A DNA stretch of 19,777 bases from Syntrophomonadaceae bacterium (lineage in GTDB: Bacteria; Bacillota_D; Dethiobacteria; DTU022): NCBI GenBank assembly GCA_003551865.1, contig PUNU01000277.1, positions 1 through 19,777 of the forward strand. The letters are read 5' to 3'. Each line of letters starts with the position of its first letter. Within the stretch, counting starts at the first letter, position 1. The position numbers and the translations under genes are program-made. This document shows, in pieces, positions 1 through 8,074 of this stretch. The notes beneath the pieces are model-generated. The model was not told the DNA's origin. It did no database searches and saw nothing but the letters and a program-made list of their open reading frames with translations.

Positions 1-115
1 AGCAGCGAGTGCTACGTTAGGTTTGGCGTCTATAGCCGTTCCATGTTTTATCCAGGTCATGGTCCTGGGCTTGCTGCTCCTGCTTCCACAACCCTCGTCG
101 AATCCTTACGCCCCC
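1..115 (-). ncRNA. ssrA: tmRNA (transfer-messenger RNA), 5' part only; 3' part lies beyond the left edge
   Basis: tmRNA enters stalled ribosomes with SmpB and tags the unfinished protein for proteolysis. Read on the minus strand, the RNA begins at about 115 with GGGGGCGUAAGGAUUCGAC, the conserved tmRNA 5' acceptor and D-like region. Next comes an H-type pseudoknot (PK1). CCAGG pairs with CCUGG (about 69-52), and CCAUG in that loop pairs with the downstream CAUGG. The resume codon is GCC at 27-25, preceded by AUAGAC, comparable to the UUAGUC before the E. coli resume codon. The reading frame then gives AKPNVALAA down to base 1, so the stop codon, later pseudoknots and 3' acceptor half are outside the window. 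The 5' end lies 14 bp after the smpB stop with no clear promoter between them, so co-transcription with smpB and RNase P processing is plausible (inference). Confidence 0.93.
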
Positions 116-129
116 AAACTTCAGTGCGG

Positions 130-594
130 TTAAATCTTTTCCTTAATGGCCTTTTCTTTAACCGCTCTTTCCATTTCGCGTTTTCGGTCCCGTTCAGCAA
201 TATCGCGCCGCTTGTCGTAGAGCTTTTTGCCCTTGGCCAGGCCCAGTTCAATCTTGACCAGGCCTTCCCTGAAGTAAATCTTCAGGGGAACCAGGGCATA
301 ACCTTTTACCTTAGTCTTGCCGGCCAGGCGCCCGATCTCACTTTTATGCATCAAGAGCTTTCTAACCCGCAAAGGATCGTGATTAAATCGGTTGCCCGGC
401 TCATAAGGGCTTACATGCATATTATATAGGAAAAGTTCTCCTTCTTCAACCTTGGCATAGCTGTCCTTTAAGTTGACCCGGGAATTGCGTATTGATTTAA
501 CCTCCGTGCCGGTTAAAACAATACCGGCTTCGTAAGTCTCCTCAATATGAAAATCATGCCGCGCTTTGCGGTTTTTGCTGATTACCTTTTCCAT
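130..594 (-). CDS. smpB: SsrA-binding protein SmpB
   Basis: This 154-residue protein is the partner of tmRNA in trans-translation. It binds the tRNA-like domain and mimics the missing codon-anticodon stem in the ribosomal A site. The length is typical. The N-terminus ([19 protein letters not shown]), the segment GTEVKSIR and the segment [11 protein letters not shown] are hallmark SmpB stretches of the OB-fold core. The basic C-terminal tail, beginning [15 protein letters not shown] and continuing rich in Lys, Arg and Glu, is the family's mRNA-channel tail. The start is ATG with a GGAG about 11 nt upstream. Its stop is only 14 bp before the tmRNA 5' end, so both partners are encoded side by side. 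The 207-bp spacer upstream holds a stem-loop but no convincing promoter; a weak TTGAAC with 17-nt spacing to TAGTTT is the best candidate seen. Confidence 0.97.
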   Translation of the reverse strand: MEKVISKNRKARHDFHIEETYEAGIVLTGTEVKSIRNSRVNLKDSYAKVEEGELFLYNMHVSPYEPGNRFNHDPLRVRKLLMHKSEIGRLAGKTKVKGYALVPLKIYFREGLVKIELGLAKGKKLYDKRRDIAERDRKREMERAVKEKAIKEKI

Positions 595-729
595 AATTAC
601 CAGTGCTCCATTATGGGAAAACTATTTTGCCTTTTTAATGCGTTCAACCTTTCCCGTTTTATAGACAGCTGACAGCCGGCGGTGGTTCTACAGTAAAGCC
701 AGCCGCTTTGAATCTACCCGTACGGCAGT

Positions 730-761
730 GAAGGCGGCATATTAAATTCACGCCGCCCTTC
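730..761 (-). other. Stem-loop in the nitroreductase-smpB spacer
   Basis: The arms at 730-738 and 752-761 (GAAGGCGGC and GCCGCCCTTC on the plus strand) pair over 9 bp with one bulged base around a 13-nt AT-rich loop. It lies about 40 bp after the nitroreductase stop in the direction of transcription. There is no run of U after the stem on either strand, so it is not a classical intrinsic terminator. It may act as a processing or mRNA 3'-end stabilising structure, or be a repeat remnant. A second, shorter inverted repeat (GCAGC/GCTGC, 777-798) lies between it and the stop codon. Confidence 0.45.
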
Positions 762-801
762 CGGGACGACAACCGGGCAGCTACTTTTTTTCGGCTGCTC
801 T

Positions 802-1341
802 TTAGGAGAAGGGCTGTCCCCATTCTTCAGCAAAGACTATTTCTTCCAGTTCCTTGCGGGGACGCGGTGACGGATCTTTTTCCGGGTAGCCCAGCGGGGT
901 CAACCCCACCACCCGGTACTCCGGAGGAACTGCGCATGTTTCCCGGGCTTTTTCTTCATCAAACCAGGCCACCCAACAGGTTCCCAGGCCTTCGGCTTTT
1001 GCGGCGAGCATCAACTGCTGCATGGCCAGCCCGGCATCGAGCAGGTAGTATTCTTTACCGTCCTGCTTGCCGGATTCTTTTGGGTCCGCACAAAGGACGA
1101 CAACCGCCGGTGCGGTCTCGCCGACCGCTTTCCTGGCCGGATTCTTTTCAGGCATACTTGAGGCCAGCTGTTCTTTCCGCCCGCGGTCCCGAACGACTAT
1201 GAACCGCCAGCACTGCAAATTGCTCCAGGAGGGAGCTATTCTAGCTGCATCGAGGATACGCTTAAGCTTTTCTTCCGGGATCGGATCGGGCTTATATTTT
1301 CTCACGCTGCGCCGATCTTCCAGTACTTGATAAACTTCCAC
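802..1341 (-). CDS. Nitroreductase-family FMN-dependent oxidoreductase
   Basis: The 179-residue protein belongs to the small nitroreductase superfamily of dimeric FMN enzymes that use NAD(P)H; the substrate cannot be told from sequence. The N-terminal RRSVRKYKPDPIP is the typical FMN-phosphate-binding start. SWSNLQCWRFIVV (about residues 38-50) is the family's flavin-contacting segment. EGLGTCWVAWF and VVGLTPLGYPEKD match the conserved C-terminal motifs. There is no signal peptide. The start is GTG at 1341, with a very strong GAGGAGG site 8 nt upstream. It sits between rnr and smpB, which are often adjacent in Bacillota, and has its own candidate promoter in the preceding spacer. It therefore looks like an added cargo gene with no obvious link to trans-translation. 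Physiological role is unassigned. Confidence 0.9.
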   Translation of the reverse strand: MEVYQVLEDRRSVRKYKPDPIPEEKLKRILDAARIAPSWSNLQCWRFIVVRDRGRKEQLASSMPEKNPARKAVGETAPAVVVLCADPKESGKQDGKEYYLLDAGLAMQQLMLAAKAEGLGTCWVAWFDEEKARETCAVPPEYRVVGLTPLGYPEKDPSPRPRKELEEIVFAEEWGQPFS

Positions 1342-1369
1342 CGGTATAACCTCCTCATCGATAATTGTG

Positions 1370-1465
1370 TTACAGAGGGACGGGCATCTGCCAGATCTTT
1401 CATTCTACACAGGGGGATGTGATTTGCAACGAATGTCGACCTGTCATATCGCCCGTCCCCTGTAA
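1370..1465. repeat. Near-perfect inverted repeat (REP/MITE-like) between rnr and the nitroreductase gene
   Basis: The left arm at 1370-1385 reads TTACAGAGGGACGGGC. The right arm at 1451-1465 reads GCCCGTCCCCTGTAA. They are reverse complements apart from one extra A in the left arm, and enclose 65 bp. The right arm ends 5 bp before the rnr stop codon. The core (ACAGGGGACGG type) recurs at about 3707 and, in part, at 3834-3843, so this looks like a dispersed palindromic family rather than a private operator. In RNA it could form a long-loop hairpin. Mobility is inferred; no transposase is present. Confidence 0.6.
1402..1429 (-). promoter_or_regulatory. Candidate sigma-70-type promoter for the nitroreductase gene
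   Basis: On the minus strand TTGCAA (1429-1424, four of six matches to the -35 consensus) is followed after 16 nt by TAGAAT (1407-1402, five of six matches to the -10). The expected transcript would start near 1395, about 55 nt before the GTG start. The promoter lies inside the inverted repeat at 1370-1465, so the repeat's left arm would be in the leader. Confidence 0.45.
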
Positions 1466-1470
1466 GCCTA

Positions 1471-3627
1471 TTATGCTGTAACGGGGGCAAAGGTGACCTG
1501 CCCTTCTTCCCTGCCGGCCCGGATTACCCTGACTTCGATCTCATCACCAAGTCGATAGGTCTTCCGGGTCCTTTCACCGACCAGTGAAGCGGTTTTTTTA
1601 TCATATATGTAGTAGTCATCTTCGAGCTCATTGATCGGGATCATACCCTCTACCGTATTGTCCAACTCGACAAAAACGCCAAAATTGGCCACCCCGTTAA
1701 TAATCCCGGTGTAGATCTCGCCGAGCTTTTGTTCCATGTACTGCGCTTTTTTAGACTCAATACTGGCTCGTTCCGCTTCAATTGCCACCCTTTCCCTTTC
1801 CGAGGACTGGCGGGCAATATCGGGCAAGCGCTCCAGCAAATTTTCCGCTTTGTCCCGCGGCAGGCCTTCCGGAGATAACTGCTGTTTCAAAATCCGATGC
1901 ACCACCAGGTCCGGGTAGCGCCTGATCGGCGAAGTAAAATGACAGTAACAGTCGGAAGCCAGGCCAAAGTGCCCTTCATTAAAAGCGCTGTAGTAGGCCT
2001 GCGGCAGAGAACGTAAAACCAGGTAACGAACCAGCCTCTCCACTCTTTCGCCTTTGGTCTCCTCCAGCAGGCCTTTAAGGTGCCCGGGCTTGAGCACCCT
2101 GATCCCGGACAAAGCCTTGACGCCAAGCAGGGTAAGCGTTTCACGCAGGGCGGTCAATTTTTCCTCTGCAGGCAGAGGATGAACTCTGAACACACAGGGA
2201 AGCTTCTTCCCGGCCAGGTGGCGGGCCACGGACTCATTGCAGTAGATCATAAATTCTTCGATCAGTGATTCCGAACGGCCCATCTCCCGTTTGTCCACAG
2301 AGAGCGGCACTCCTTCTTCGTCGATTTCGATCTGCGCTTCCGGCAGATCCAGGTCCAGGGCGCCGCGTTCCATCCGCCTGCGCCGCAGTATTTCCGCCAG
2401 CTCGCTCATCTTGTCGAGCATTTCAGGCAACTTGTTGTCTTTAAAAGGCCGCTGCTCTTCTCCATTCAAATAGCTTTCCACCTGCCGGTAGGTTAAACGC
2501 TCGTTAACCCGGATCAGGCTGGAAAAGAATTGAGCTTTAACGGGTTCGCCTTTTGCATCAATATCCATGATTACACTGACTGCAAGGCGATCTGTTTCCG
2601 CCTGGAGGCTGCAAAGTTTTTCCGACAAAAGGGGAGGCAGCATATGAATAGCTTTTTCAACCAGGTAAGTTGTAGTGCCCCTTTTTAAAGCTTCCCGATC
2701 AATAGGTTTGCCTTCCCGCACGTATTCTGAAACGTCGGCAATATGCACCCCCAAACGGTAACCGCCTTCAGCAGTTGTTTCCAGGGAAACTGCATCGTCG
2801 AAATCTCTGGCCTGCTCGTCGTCTATGGTGACCATATCAAGATGACGCAAATCGGTTCGGTCTTGCTCTTCGGCCAACCGGGGTATTTCTTCCTCGGCCG
2901 GCAAAATATCCAGTTCGTTTAAGACCTTGCGGGGAAACTCTCCGGGCAAATCGTATTTATGTTTAAAGGCAAGCTGCTCAGTCTGCATACTGCCGGCAGG
3001 TCCGAAATGCTCAACGAGGCTGCCCCGGGCAGACCCTCCTCCGTCGGCCCATTTGCTGACTTCAACCACCACTTTATCTCCACTGCGGGCTTCGTTCAGC
3101 TCCCGGCGGGGAACCTGAACCACACCGGGAAACCGCCGGTCATCGGGAACAACGAATGATTTTTTCTTTTCACGACGCAGGGTGCCCACCAAACGGTTTC
3201 TGCCGCGTTCAAGGACATCAACCACCTGGCCCTCCCTGCGCCGCCTGCCTTTCTTACGCTTGCCGTCAAGACGAACCAGGACCCTGTCGCCGTGTGCCGC
3301 ATCCTTGAGGTTCCCGGCGTTGATATATACATCTTCACTGCCGCGATCGGGACGCAAAAAAGCAAATCCCCGCCTGTTTCCTTCCAATACCCCGGTCAGC
3401 ATATCAAGACTTTCCGGCAGGCCGTAGCGGCCGTTTGCCGTCTTGACCAGACGCCCTTTTTCCTGCATATTTTTCAGCTCTTCAAGCAGGATTCTTTTTT
3501 CCTCGTGCCGCAAACCAAGAGCGTCCAGAAGCTGTTTAACAGTAAAGGTTTTTTTACCCTGGTTCTTTAAAAGCTGCTCTATTTTTTCCTGGAGCTGTAC
3601 CGTCGTTTTTCTTCTTTTTTTACTCAC
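1471..3627 (-). CDS. rnr: Ribonuclease R (3'-5' exoribonuclease, RNB family)
   Basis: This 718-residue processive 3'-5' exoribonuclease degrades structured RNA, including the mRNA released during trans-translation. Its gene sits near smpB and ssrA, which fits that role. The layout is complete: an N-terminal winged-helix region (about 1-70), two cold-shock-type OB domains (about 75-225), the RNB catalytic domain (about 255-590) and a C-terminal S1 domain (about 635-715). The catalytic motif TIDDEQARDFDDA (267-279) supplies D269, D275, D277 and D278, with the same spacing as the four metal-binding Asp residues of E. coli RNase R. HFTSPIRRYPDLVVHR is the conserved C-terminal RNB signature. The start is GTG, but its GGAG lies about 14 nt away, a long spacing. 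No in-frame ATG, GTG or TTG fits better. Two candidate promoters lie upstream. Confidence 0.97.
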   Translation of the reverse strand: MSKKRRKTTVQLQEKIEQLLKNQGKKTFTVKQLLDALGLRHEEKRILLEELKNMQEKGRLVKTANGRYGLPESLDMLTGVLEGNRRGFAFLRPDRGSEDVYINAGNLKDAAHGDRVLVRLDGKRKKGRRRREGQVVDVLERGRNRLVGTLRREKKKSFVVPDDRRFPGVVQVPRRELNEARSGDKVVVEVSKWADGGGSARGSLVEHFGPAGSMQTEQLAFKHKYDLPGEFPRKVLNELDILPAEEEIPRLAEEQDRTDLRHLDMVTIDDEQARDFDDAVSLETTAEGGYRLGVHIADVSEYVREGKPIDREALKRGTTTYLVEKAIHMLPPLLSEKLCSLQAETDRLAVSVIMDIDAKGEPVKAQFFSSLIRVNERLTYRQVESYLNGEEQRPFKDNKLPEMLDKMSELAEILRRRRMERGALDLDLPEAQIEIDEEGVPLSVDKREMGRSESLIEEFMIYCNESVARHLAGKKLPCVFRVHPLPAEEKLTALRETLTLLGVKALSGIRVLKPGHLKGLLEETKGERVERLVRYLVLRSLPQAYYSAFNEGHFGLASDCYCHFTSPIRRYPDLVVHRILKQQLSPEGLPRDKAENLLERLPDIARQSSERERVAIEAERASIESKKAQYMEQKLGEIYTGIINGVANFGVFVELDNTVEGMIPINELEDDYYIYDKKTASLVGERTRKTYRLGDEIEVRVIRAGREEGQVTFAPVTA

Positions 3628-3672
3628 TTTGCAAATCTTAACTCCTTAATGTCCGTGTTTCTCTTAACTAAA

Positions 3673-3681
3673 ATTATAGCA
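3673..3681 (-). promoter_or_regulatory. Candidate extended -10 promoter for rnr
   Basis: On the minus strand TGC is followed directly by TATAAT (3678-3673), giving the TGnTATAAT extended -10 form. The -10 is perfect, but no good -35 hexamer is seen at 16-18 nt spacing. A transcript starting near 3666 would have a leader of about 40 nt before the rnr GTG. Confidence 0.4.
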
Positions 3682-3705
3682 ACTGCACAGGCCTAACCCG
3701 CTAAG

Positions 3706-3781
3706 CCACAGGGGACGGTTCCATCGTTTTCCCTTCGGCCTTCGCTGCGCTCAGGAACGCTCGAAACGTCCCATGGCACCG
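3706..3781. repeat. Imperfect palindromic REP-like element upstream of rnr
   Basis: The plus strand reads CCACAGGGGACGGTTCCATCG at one side (3706-3726) and CGAAACGTCCCATGGCACCG at the other (3762-3781). GGGACG pairs with CGTCCC, or, in another register, CGGTTCCATCG pairs with CCATGGCACCG with two mismatches. The middle contains a TTCG...CGAA inner inverted repeat. ACAGGGGACGG is shared with the inverted repeat at 1370-1465. A further TCCCCTGTAA at 3834-3843 could be a more distal arm. It lies in the 279-bp spacer between secG and rnr and looks like a degraded member of a dispersed palindromic family. Confidence 0.5.
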
Positions 3782-3820
3782 CTATTCACTCAACAAGGAA
3801 AACAAGCTGAGTACTTACGA

Positions 3821-3850
3821 ATTATAAATCATTTCCCCTGTAAATGAAAA
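3821..3850 (-). promoter_or_regulatory. Candidate sigma-70-type promoter upstream of rnr, just after the secG terminator
   Basis: On the minus strand TTTTCA (3850-3845, four of six matches) is followed after 18 nt by a perfect TATAAT (3826-3821). It overlaps the T-rich end of the hairpin that closes secG. Transcription from here would give rnr a leader of nearly 190 nt containing the palindromic element at 3706-3781. Confidence 0.4.
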
Positions 3851-3880
3851 TGCAGGGGCCAAAGCAAGCACCCCCGCTTT
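3847..3880 (-). terminator. Intrinsic terminator after secG
   Basis: On the minus strand GCGGGGG (3877-3871) pairs with CCCCTGC (3858-3852) over 7 bp including one G-U. The 12-nt loop is closed by GC-rich pairs. The stem is followed by ATTTTCATTTA. It begins about 30 nt after the secG stop. The plus strand has TTTT after the stem, so the hairpin may work in both directions. Confidence 0.65.
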
Positions 3881-3906
3881 TGTATCATTGTATTTCTTAC
3901 CGAAAG

Positions 3907-4131
3907 CTACTCAAACACTACCAGCACGATCGTAAAAAGCATAAAACCGATTGCCAGATAAGTGGTCACCTTGCTCAACATTTCATCAAGGCCTTTTTTC
4001 TTGCCCACCAGGGACTGCGCGCCGCCGGCAATAGCACCCAGGCCGGCGCTACGGCCCGATTGTAAAAGAACTACGGCAATCAGGGCAAGACACAGGACCA
4101 GATAGACTATGTTAATAACAGTATCAATCAT
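3907..4131 (-). CDS. secG: Preprotein translocase subunit SecG
   Basis: The 74-residue inner-membrane protein is the small accessory subunit of the SecYEG channel. Two hydrophobic helices are visible, about residues 4-23 (NIVYLVLCLALIAVVLLQSG) and 55-73 (TTYLAIGFMLFTIVLVV). They are joined by a Gly/Ala-rich loop (GRSAGLGAIAGGAQSLVGKKKG), the standard SecG pattern with the conserved LLQ-GR stretch. The start is ATG with GGAGG 8-9 nt upstream and the stop is TAG. It follows eno by 86 bp, a linkage common in Bacillota. A strong promoter in that gap and a hairpin after the stop suggest it can be made alone as well as by readthrough from eno. Confidence 0.95.
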   Translation of the reverse strand: MIDTVINIVYLVLCLALIAVVLLQSGRSAGLGAIAGGAQSLVGKKKGLDEMLSKVTTYLAIGFMLFTIVLVVFE

Positions 4132-4176
4132 TTAAAGTTACCTCCGAAAATCAACAGTTCATGCTGGACAGGCTGT

Positions 4177-4205
4177 ATTGTAACATATATCGACCTTTTT
4201 GACAA
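4177..4205 (-). promoter_or_regulatory. Strong sigma-70-type promoter for secG
   Basis: On the minus strand TTGTCA (4205-4200, five of six matches to TTGACA) is followed after exactly 17 nt by TACAAT (4182-4177, five of six matches to TATAAT). TGT just before the -10 gives an extended -10. The predicted start is near 4170, about 38 nt before the secG ATG. It is the best promoter in the window. Confidence 0.78.
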
Positions 4206-4217
4206 ATCATTTTGCAT

Positions 4218-5507
<1,290 letters not shown>

Positions 5508-5537
5508 TTAACATCGCTTCCGGCTTGCAAAATCCCC

Positions 5538-5576
5538 TATAAAAGCTGTGATGAATTCCAAATCACGCGCTTTATA
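5538..5576. other. Palindromic stem-loop between gpmI and eno
   Basis: The arm TATAAAAGCTGTGAT (5538-5552) is a near reverse complement of ATCACGCGCTTTATA (5562-5576), with small internal mismatches and a 9-nt loop. It lies 46 bp before the eno start. There is no U-run after it on the minus strand, so a terminator is unlikely. It could be a protein-binding operator or an mRNA stem that tunes eno relative to the upstream genes. Confidence 0.45.
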
Positions 5577-5656
5577 AGCTGACAGGGTGCCGGCTTACGG
5601 GGTGGCATTTGGCAGATATATTTTCACCGCATTAACGGCCGGCGGCAATGATAACT

Positions 5657-7198
5657 TTACGGGGTTCGGGAAACGGTCAACATGCTTCTTCCGGTCATCT
5701 CCGGCGGGGCATTGATGCCTGCCAGCTGTAGGATGGTGGGAGCAACATCGGCCAGCACACCTCTACTGCGCAGGGAATATTTTTGCGGACCGAGCAGCAA
5801 AAACGGCACCGGGTTGCCGCTGTGTGCAGTGAGAGTTTCTCCTTTTCGGTTTTGCATTTCCTCAGCATTGCCGTGATCGCCGCAGATCAGGACATGCCAG
5901 CCCCGGGGAAGCGCTTCTTCCGCCACGGCACCAAGGCCGCTGTCAACCGCCTGCACGGCCTTGATCGCGGCCGGCAGGATGCCGGTATGCCCTACCATGT
6001 CCGGGTTGGCATAATTGGTCACAATTAACGGATGTTTATCTTCTTTTACAGTCTCGATGATGCGGGCGGTGACCTCCGGCGCACTCATCTCGGGCTGCAG
6101 ATCGTATGTAGCCACTTTGGGCGAAGGAACCAGAATCCTGTTTTCACCGGGAAAAGGGTTTTCCCTTCCACCGTTAAAAAAGTAAGTGACGTGGGCATAT
6201 TTTTCAGTTTCGGCAATTCTCATCTGGGCAATGCTCTGCCGTGAGTAGACTTCTCCCAGGGTATTGAACAGGTCGTCCAGGGTAAAAGCCGCGGGAACAG
6301 GCAGGTCCCGGTCATAGCGGGTCATGGTCACTAAATAAGGCAGCGGCGGGCTGGGCCCGCGGTCAAAATGGGAAAAATCAACTTCAGCCAGGGCCCTGCT
6401 GATTTGACGCGCCCGGTCGGGCCGGAAATTGAAAAATATCACGCTGTCCTCGGAGCGGACCACGGTCAACGGAGCTCCCAACTGGTCGACGATCACCGTC
6501 GGTTGAACAAACTCGTCTCCTTCATCGCGTTCATATGCCCCGTCCAGTGCTTCAAGCGGATCGGAAGCCTTTAGGCCTTCGCCGTGTATATAGGCCCGGT
6601 AAGCGCGCTCAGTTCTCTCCCAGCGCCGGTCCCTGTCCATGGCATAATACCGCCCGCTGACGGTAGCCACAAGACCGCTTTGCTTCTCCTTCCCCAGCTT
6701 TTCCAGTTTTTCCAAAAAGGGCCTGGCCCCAAAAGGAACTGTATCCCTTCCGTCAAGAATGGCATGGACAAAAACTTTATCAACTTTTAACCTGCCCGCC
6801 ATCTCCAGAAGGGCCAGGAGGTGTTCAAAATGGCTGTGCACACCGCCGTCGGAAACCAACCCCATCAGGTGCAGAGCGCTGCCCTTTTGCTTCACTTTTT
6901 CCATTGCTTCAACCAGGACCGGGTTCTCATAGAATTCTCCCGATTCGATGCTTTTGCCGATGCGGGTCAGCTCCTGGTAAACAATCCGCCCCGCCCCCAG
7001 GTTGAGGTGGCCCACTTCCGAATTACCCATTTGCCCTTCAGGCAGACCTACCGCTTCTCCTGCGGCATCGAGCAGGGAATGGGCGTGCTCTTGATAAAAA
7101 CGGTCCATGTTGGGGGTAGCGGCCTGGGAAATGGCGTTGCCCTCGGATTTTTTGCTGTGGCCCCAGCCGTCAATAATGATCAGGATGATTTTTTTCAA
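5657..7198 (-). CDS. gpmI: 2,3-bisphosphoglycerate-independent phosphoglycerate mutase
   Basis: The enzyme interconverts 3- and 2-phosphoglycerate with a phosphoserine intermediate and two metal ions (alkaline phosphatase superfamily). The 513-residue length is typical. D10 in IIDGWG is the first metal ligand and S60 in QMGNSEVGH is the phosphorylated serine. H121 in GGVHSH, GRDT and GRYYAMDRD are substrate-site motifs. NYANPDMVGHTG and CGDHGNAEEM carry the second set of metal ligands. The start is TTG at 7198, whose last two bases belong to the TGA stop of tpiA (4-nt overlap, TTGA). A GG-rich AAAGGCGG lies upstream inside tpiA. No other start would keep the conserved N-terminal KKIILIIIDGWG, so TTG and translational coupling to tpiA are likely. 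Confidence 0.96.
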   Translation of the reverse strand: MKKIILIIIDGWGHSKKSEGNAISQAATPNMDRFYQEHAHSLLDAAGEAVGLPEGQMGNSEVGHLNLGAGRIVYQELTRIGKSIESGEFYENPVLVEAMEKVKQKGSALHLMGLVSDGGVHSHFEHLLALLEMAGRLKVDKVFVHAILDGRDTVPFGARPFLEKLEKLGKEKQSGLVATVSGRYYAMDRDRRWERTERAYRAYIHGEGLKASDPLEALDGAYERDEGDEFVQPTVIVDQLGAPLTVVRSEDSVIFFNFRPDRARQISRALAEVDFSHFDRGPSPPLPYLVTMTRYDRDLPVPAAFTLDDLFNTLGEVYSRQSIAQMRIAETEKYAHVTYFFNGGRENPFPGENRILVPSPKVATYDLQPEMSAPEVTARIIETVKEDKHPLIVTNYANPDMVGHTGILPAAIKAVQAVDSGLGAVAEEALPRGWHVLICGDHGNAEEMQNRKGETLTAHSGNPVPFLLLGPQKYSLRSRGVLADVAPTILQLAGINAPPEMTGRSMLTVSRTP

Positions 7199-7959
7199 TT
7201 CGTATCCGCCTTTCCGGCGGCCTGTACCAGGGCACTGAATGAATCAACTTCCAGGCTTGCTCCCCCGACCAGGGCCCCCTGAATCGAGGAGAGGCCGACA
7301 AAAGAACCAATGTTGTCGGCTTTAACACTTCCGCCGTATTGTATACGCAGATGTGATGCCGCATCCGAACCCAAAATGCTGCGGGCGAGGTCACGGATCA
7401 GGTGGGCGGCACTGTCGGCATCTTCCGCCGATGCGGCTTTGCCGCTACCGATAGCCCATACCGGTTCATAGGCCACAACCAGGGCGGCTTTTTGTTCGCC
7501 CAGGCCTTCAAGTGCCGTGGAGAGCTGGCGTTCGATTACCTCTTTTGTCTTCCCCTTCTCGCGTTCCGCCTCGGTTTCACCGATACAAAGGATCGGTTTG
7601 AGGCCGTTCTCCAGGGCCGTTTTCACCTTGCTGCGCACCTGTTCATCATTTTCTCCCATCTTATGGCGCCTCTCAGAATGCCCGATAATCACGTATTCAA
7701 CAGCTGTTTCCTGAAGCATGGAAGCGGATATTTCTCCGGTAAAAGCTCCCTGCTGTTCCCAGTGCATGTTCTGCGCACCCAGCTTGATACTGCTCCCCTC
7801 GAGGGCATCCGAAGCTGCTGCCAGGGCGGTGAAGGGCGGGCATATCAAGACCTCCACTCCCTCAAAAAGCGCTTCATTATTGCGGAGAGAACGGCAGTAA
7901 GCGGCGGTTTCAGCTGCTGTTTTATGCATTTTCCAGTTTGCGGCGATAAGCAGTTCCAT
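7195..7959 (-). CDS. tpiA: Triosephosphate isomerase
   Basis: This (beta/alpha)8 enzyme interconverts dihydroxyacetone phosphate and glyceraldehyde 3-phosphate. The protein is 254 residues from the chosen start. Catalytic residues are K10 (AANWKMHK), H94 (IIGHSERR) and E165 (AYEPVWAIG). The phosphate-gripping loop 6 follows E165, and IQYGGSVKADN is the C-terminal phosphate motif. Two ATGs lie 6 nt apart. GGGAGGA is only about 1 nt from the upstream one (7965) but 7 nt from the one at 7959, which is therefore preferred. The stop overlaps the gpmI TTG start. It is 115 bp after pgk, a gap with no clear promoter or terminator. Confidence 0.97.
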   Translation of the reverse strand: MELLIAANWKMHKTAAETAAYCRSLRNNEALFEGVEVLICPPFTALAAASDALEGSSIKLGAQNMHWEQQGAFTGEISASMLQETAVEYVIIGHSERRHKMGENDEQVRSKVKTALENGLKPILCIGETEAEREKGKTKEVIERQLSTALEGLGEQKAALVVAYEPVWAIGSGKAASAEDADSAAHLIRDLARSILGSDAASHLRIQYGGSVKADNIGSFVGLSSIQGALVGGASLEVDSFSALVQAAGKADTN

Positions 7960-8074
7960 GTTCATTCCTCCCGATCAGGTTTTCTGTTTTTGTAAAGCCT
8001 CCACTTTGGTCCGCCGGGGTGATAGCACAGCGGCCATTGAAACCGGCATCTGCCGCCCACTTCAGGCTGCACCC

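Noticed and set aside
1302..1490. 62-codon minus-strand frame spanning the rnr-nitroreductase spacer
   Set aside because: It is the translation of the inverted repeat plus the overlapping ends of rnr and the nitroreductase gene. No good start and no family.
7402..7995. 197-codon plus-strand open frame opposite tpiA
   Set aside because: Shadow of tpiA. No domain, and no plausible ribosome site was noted.
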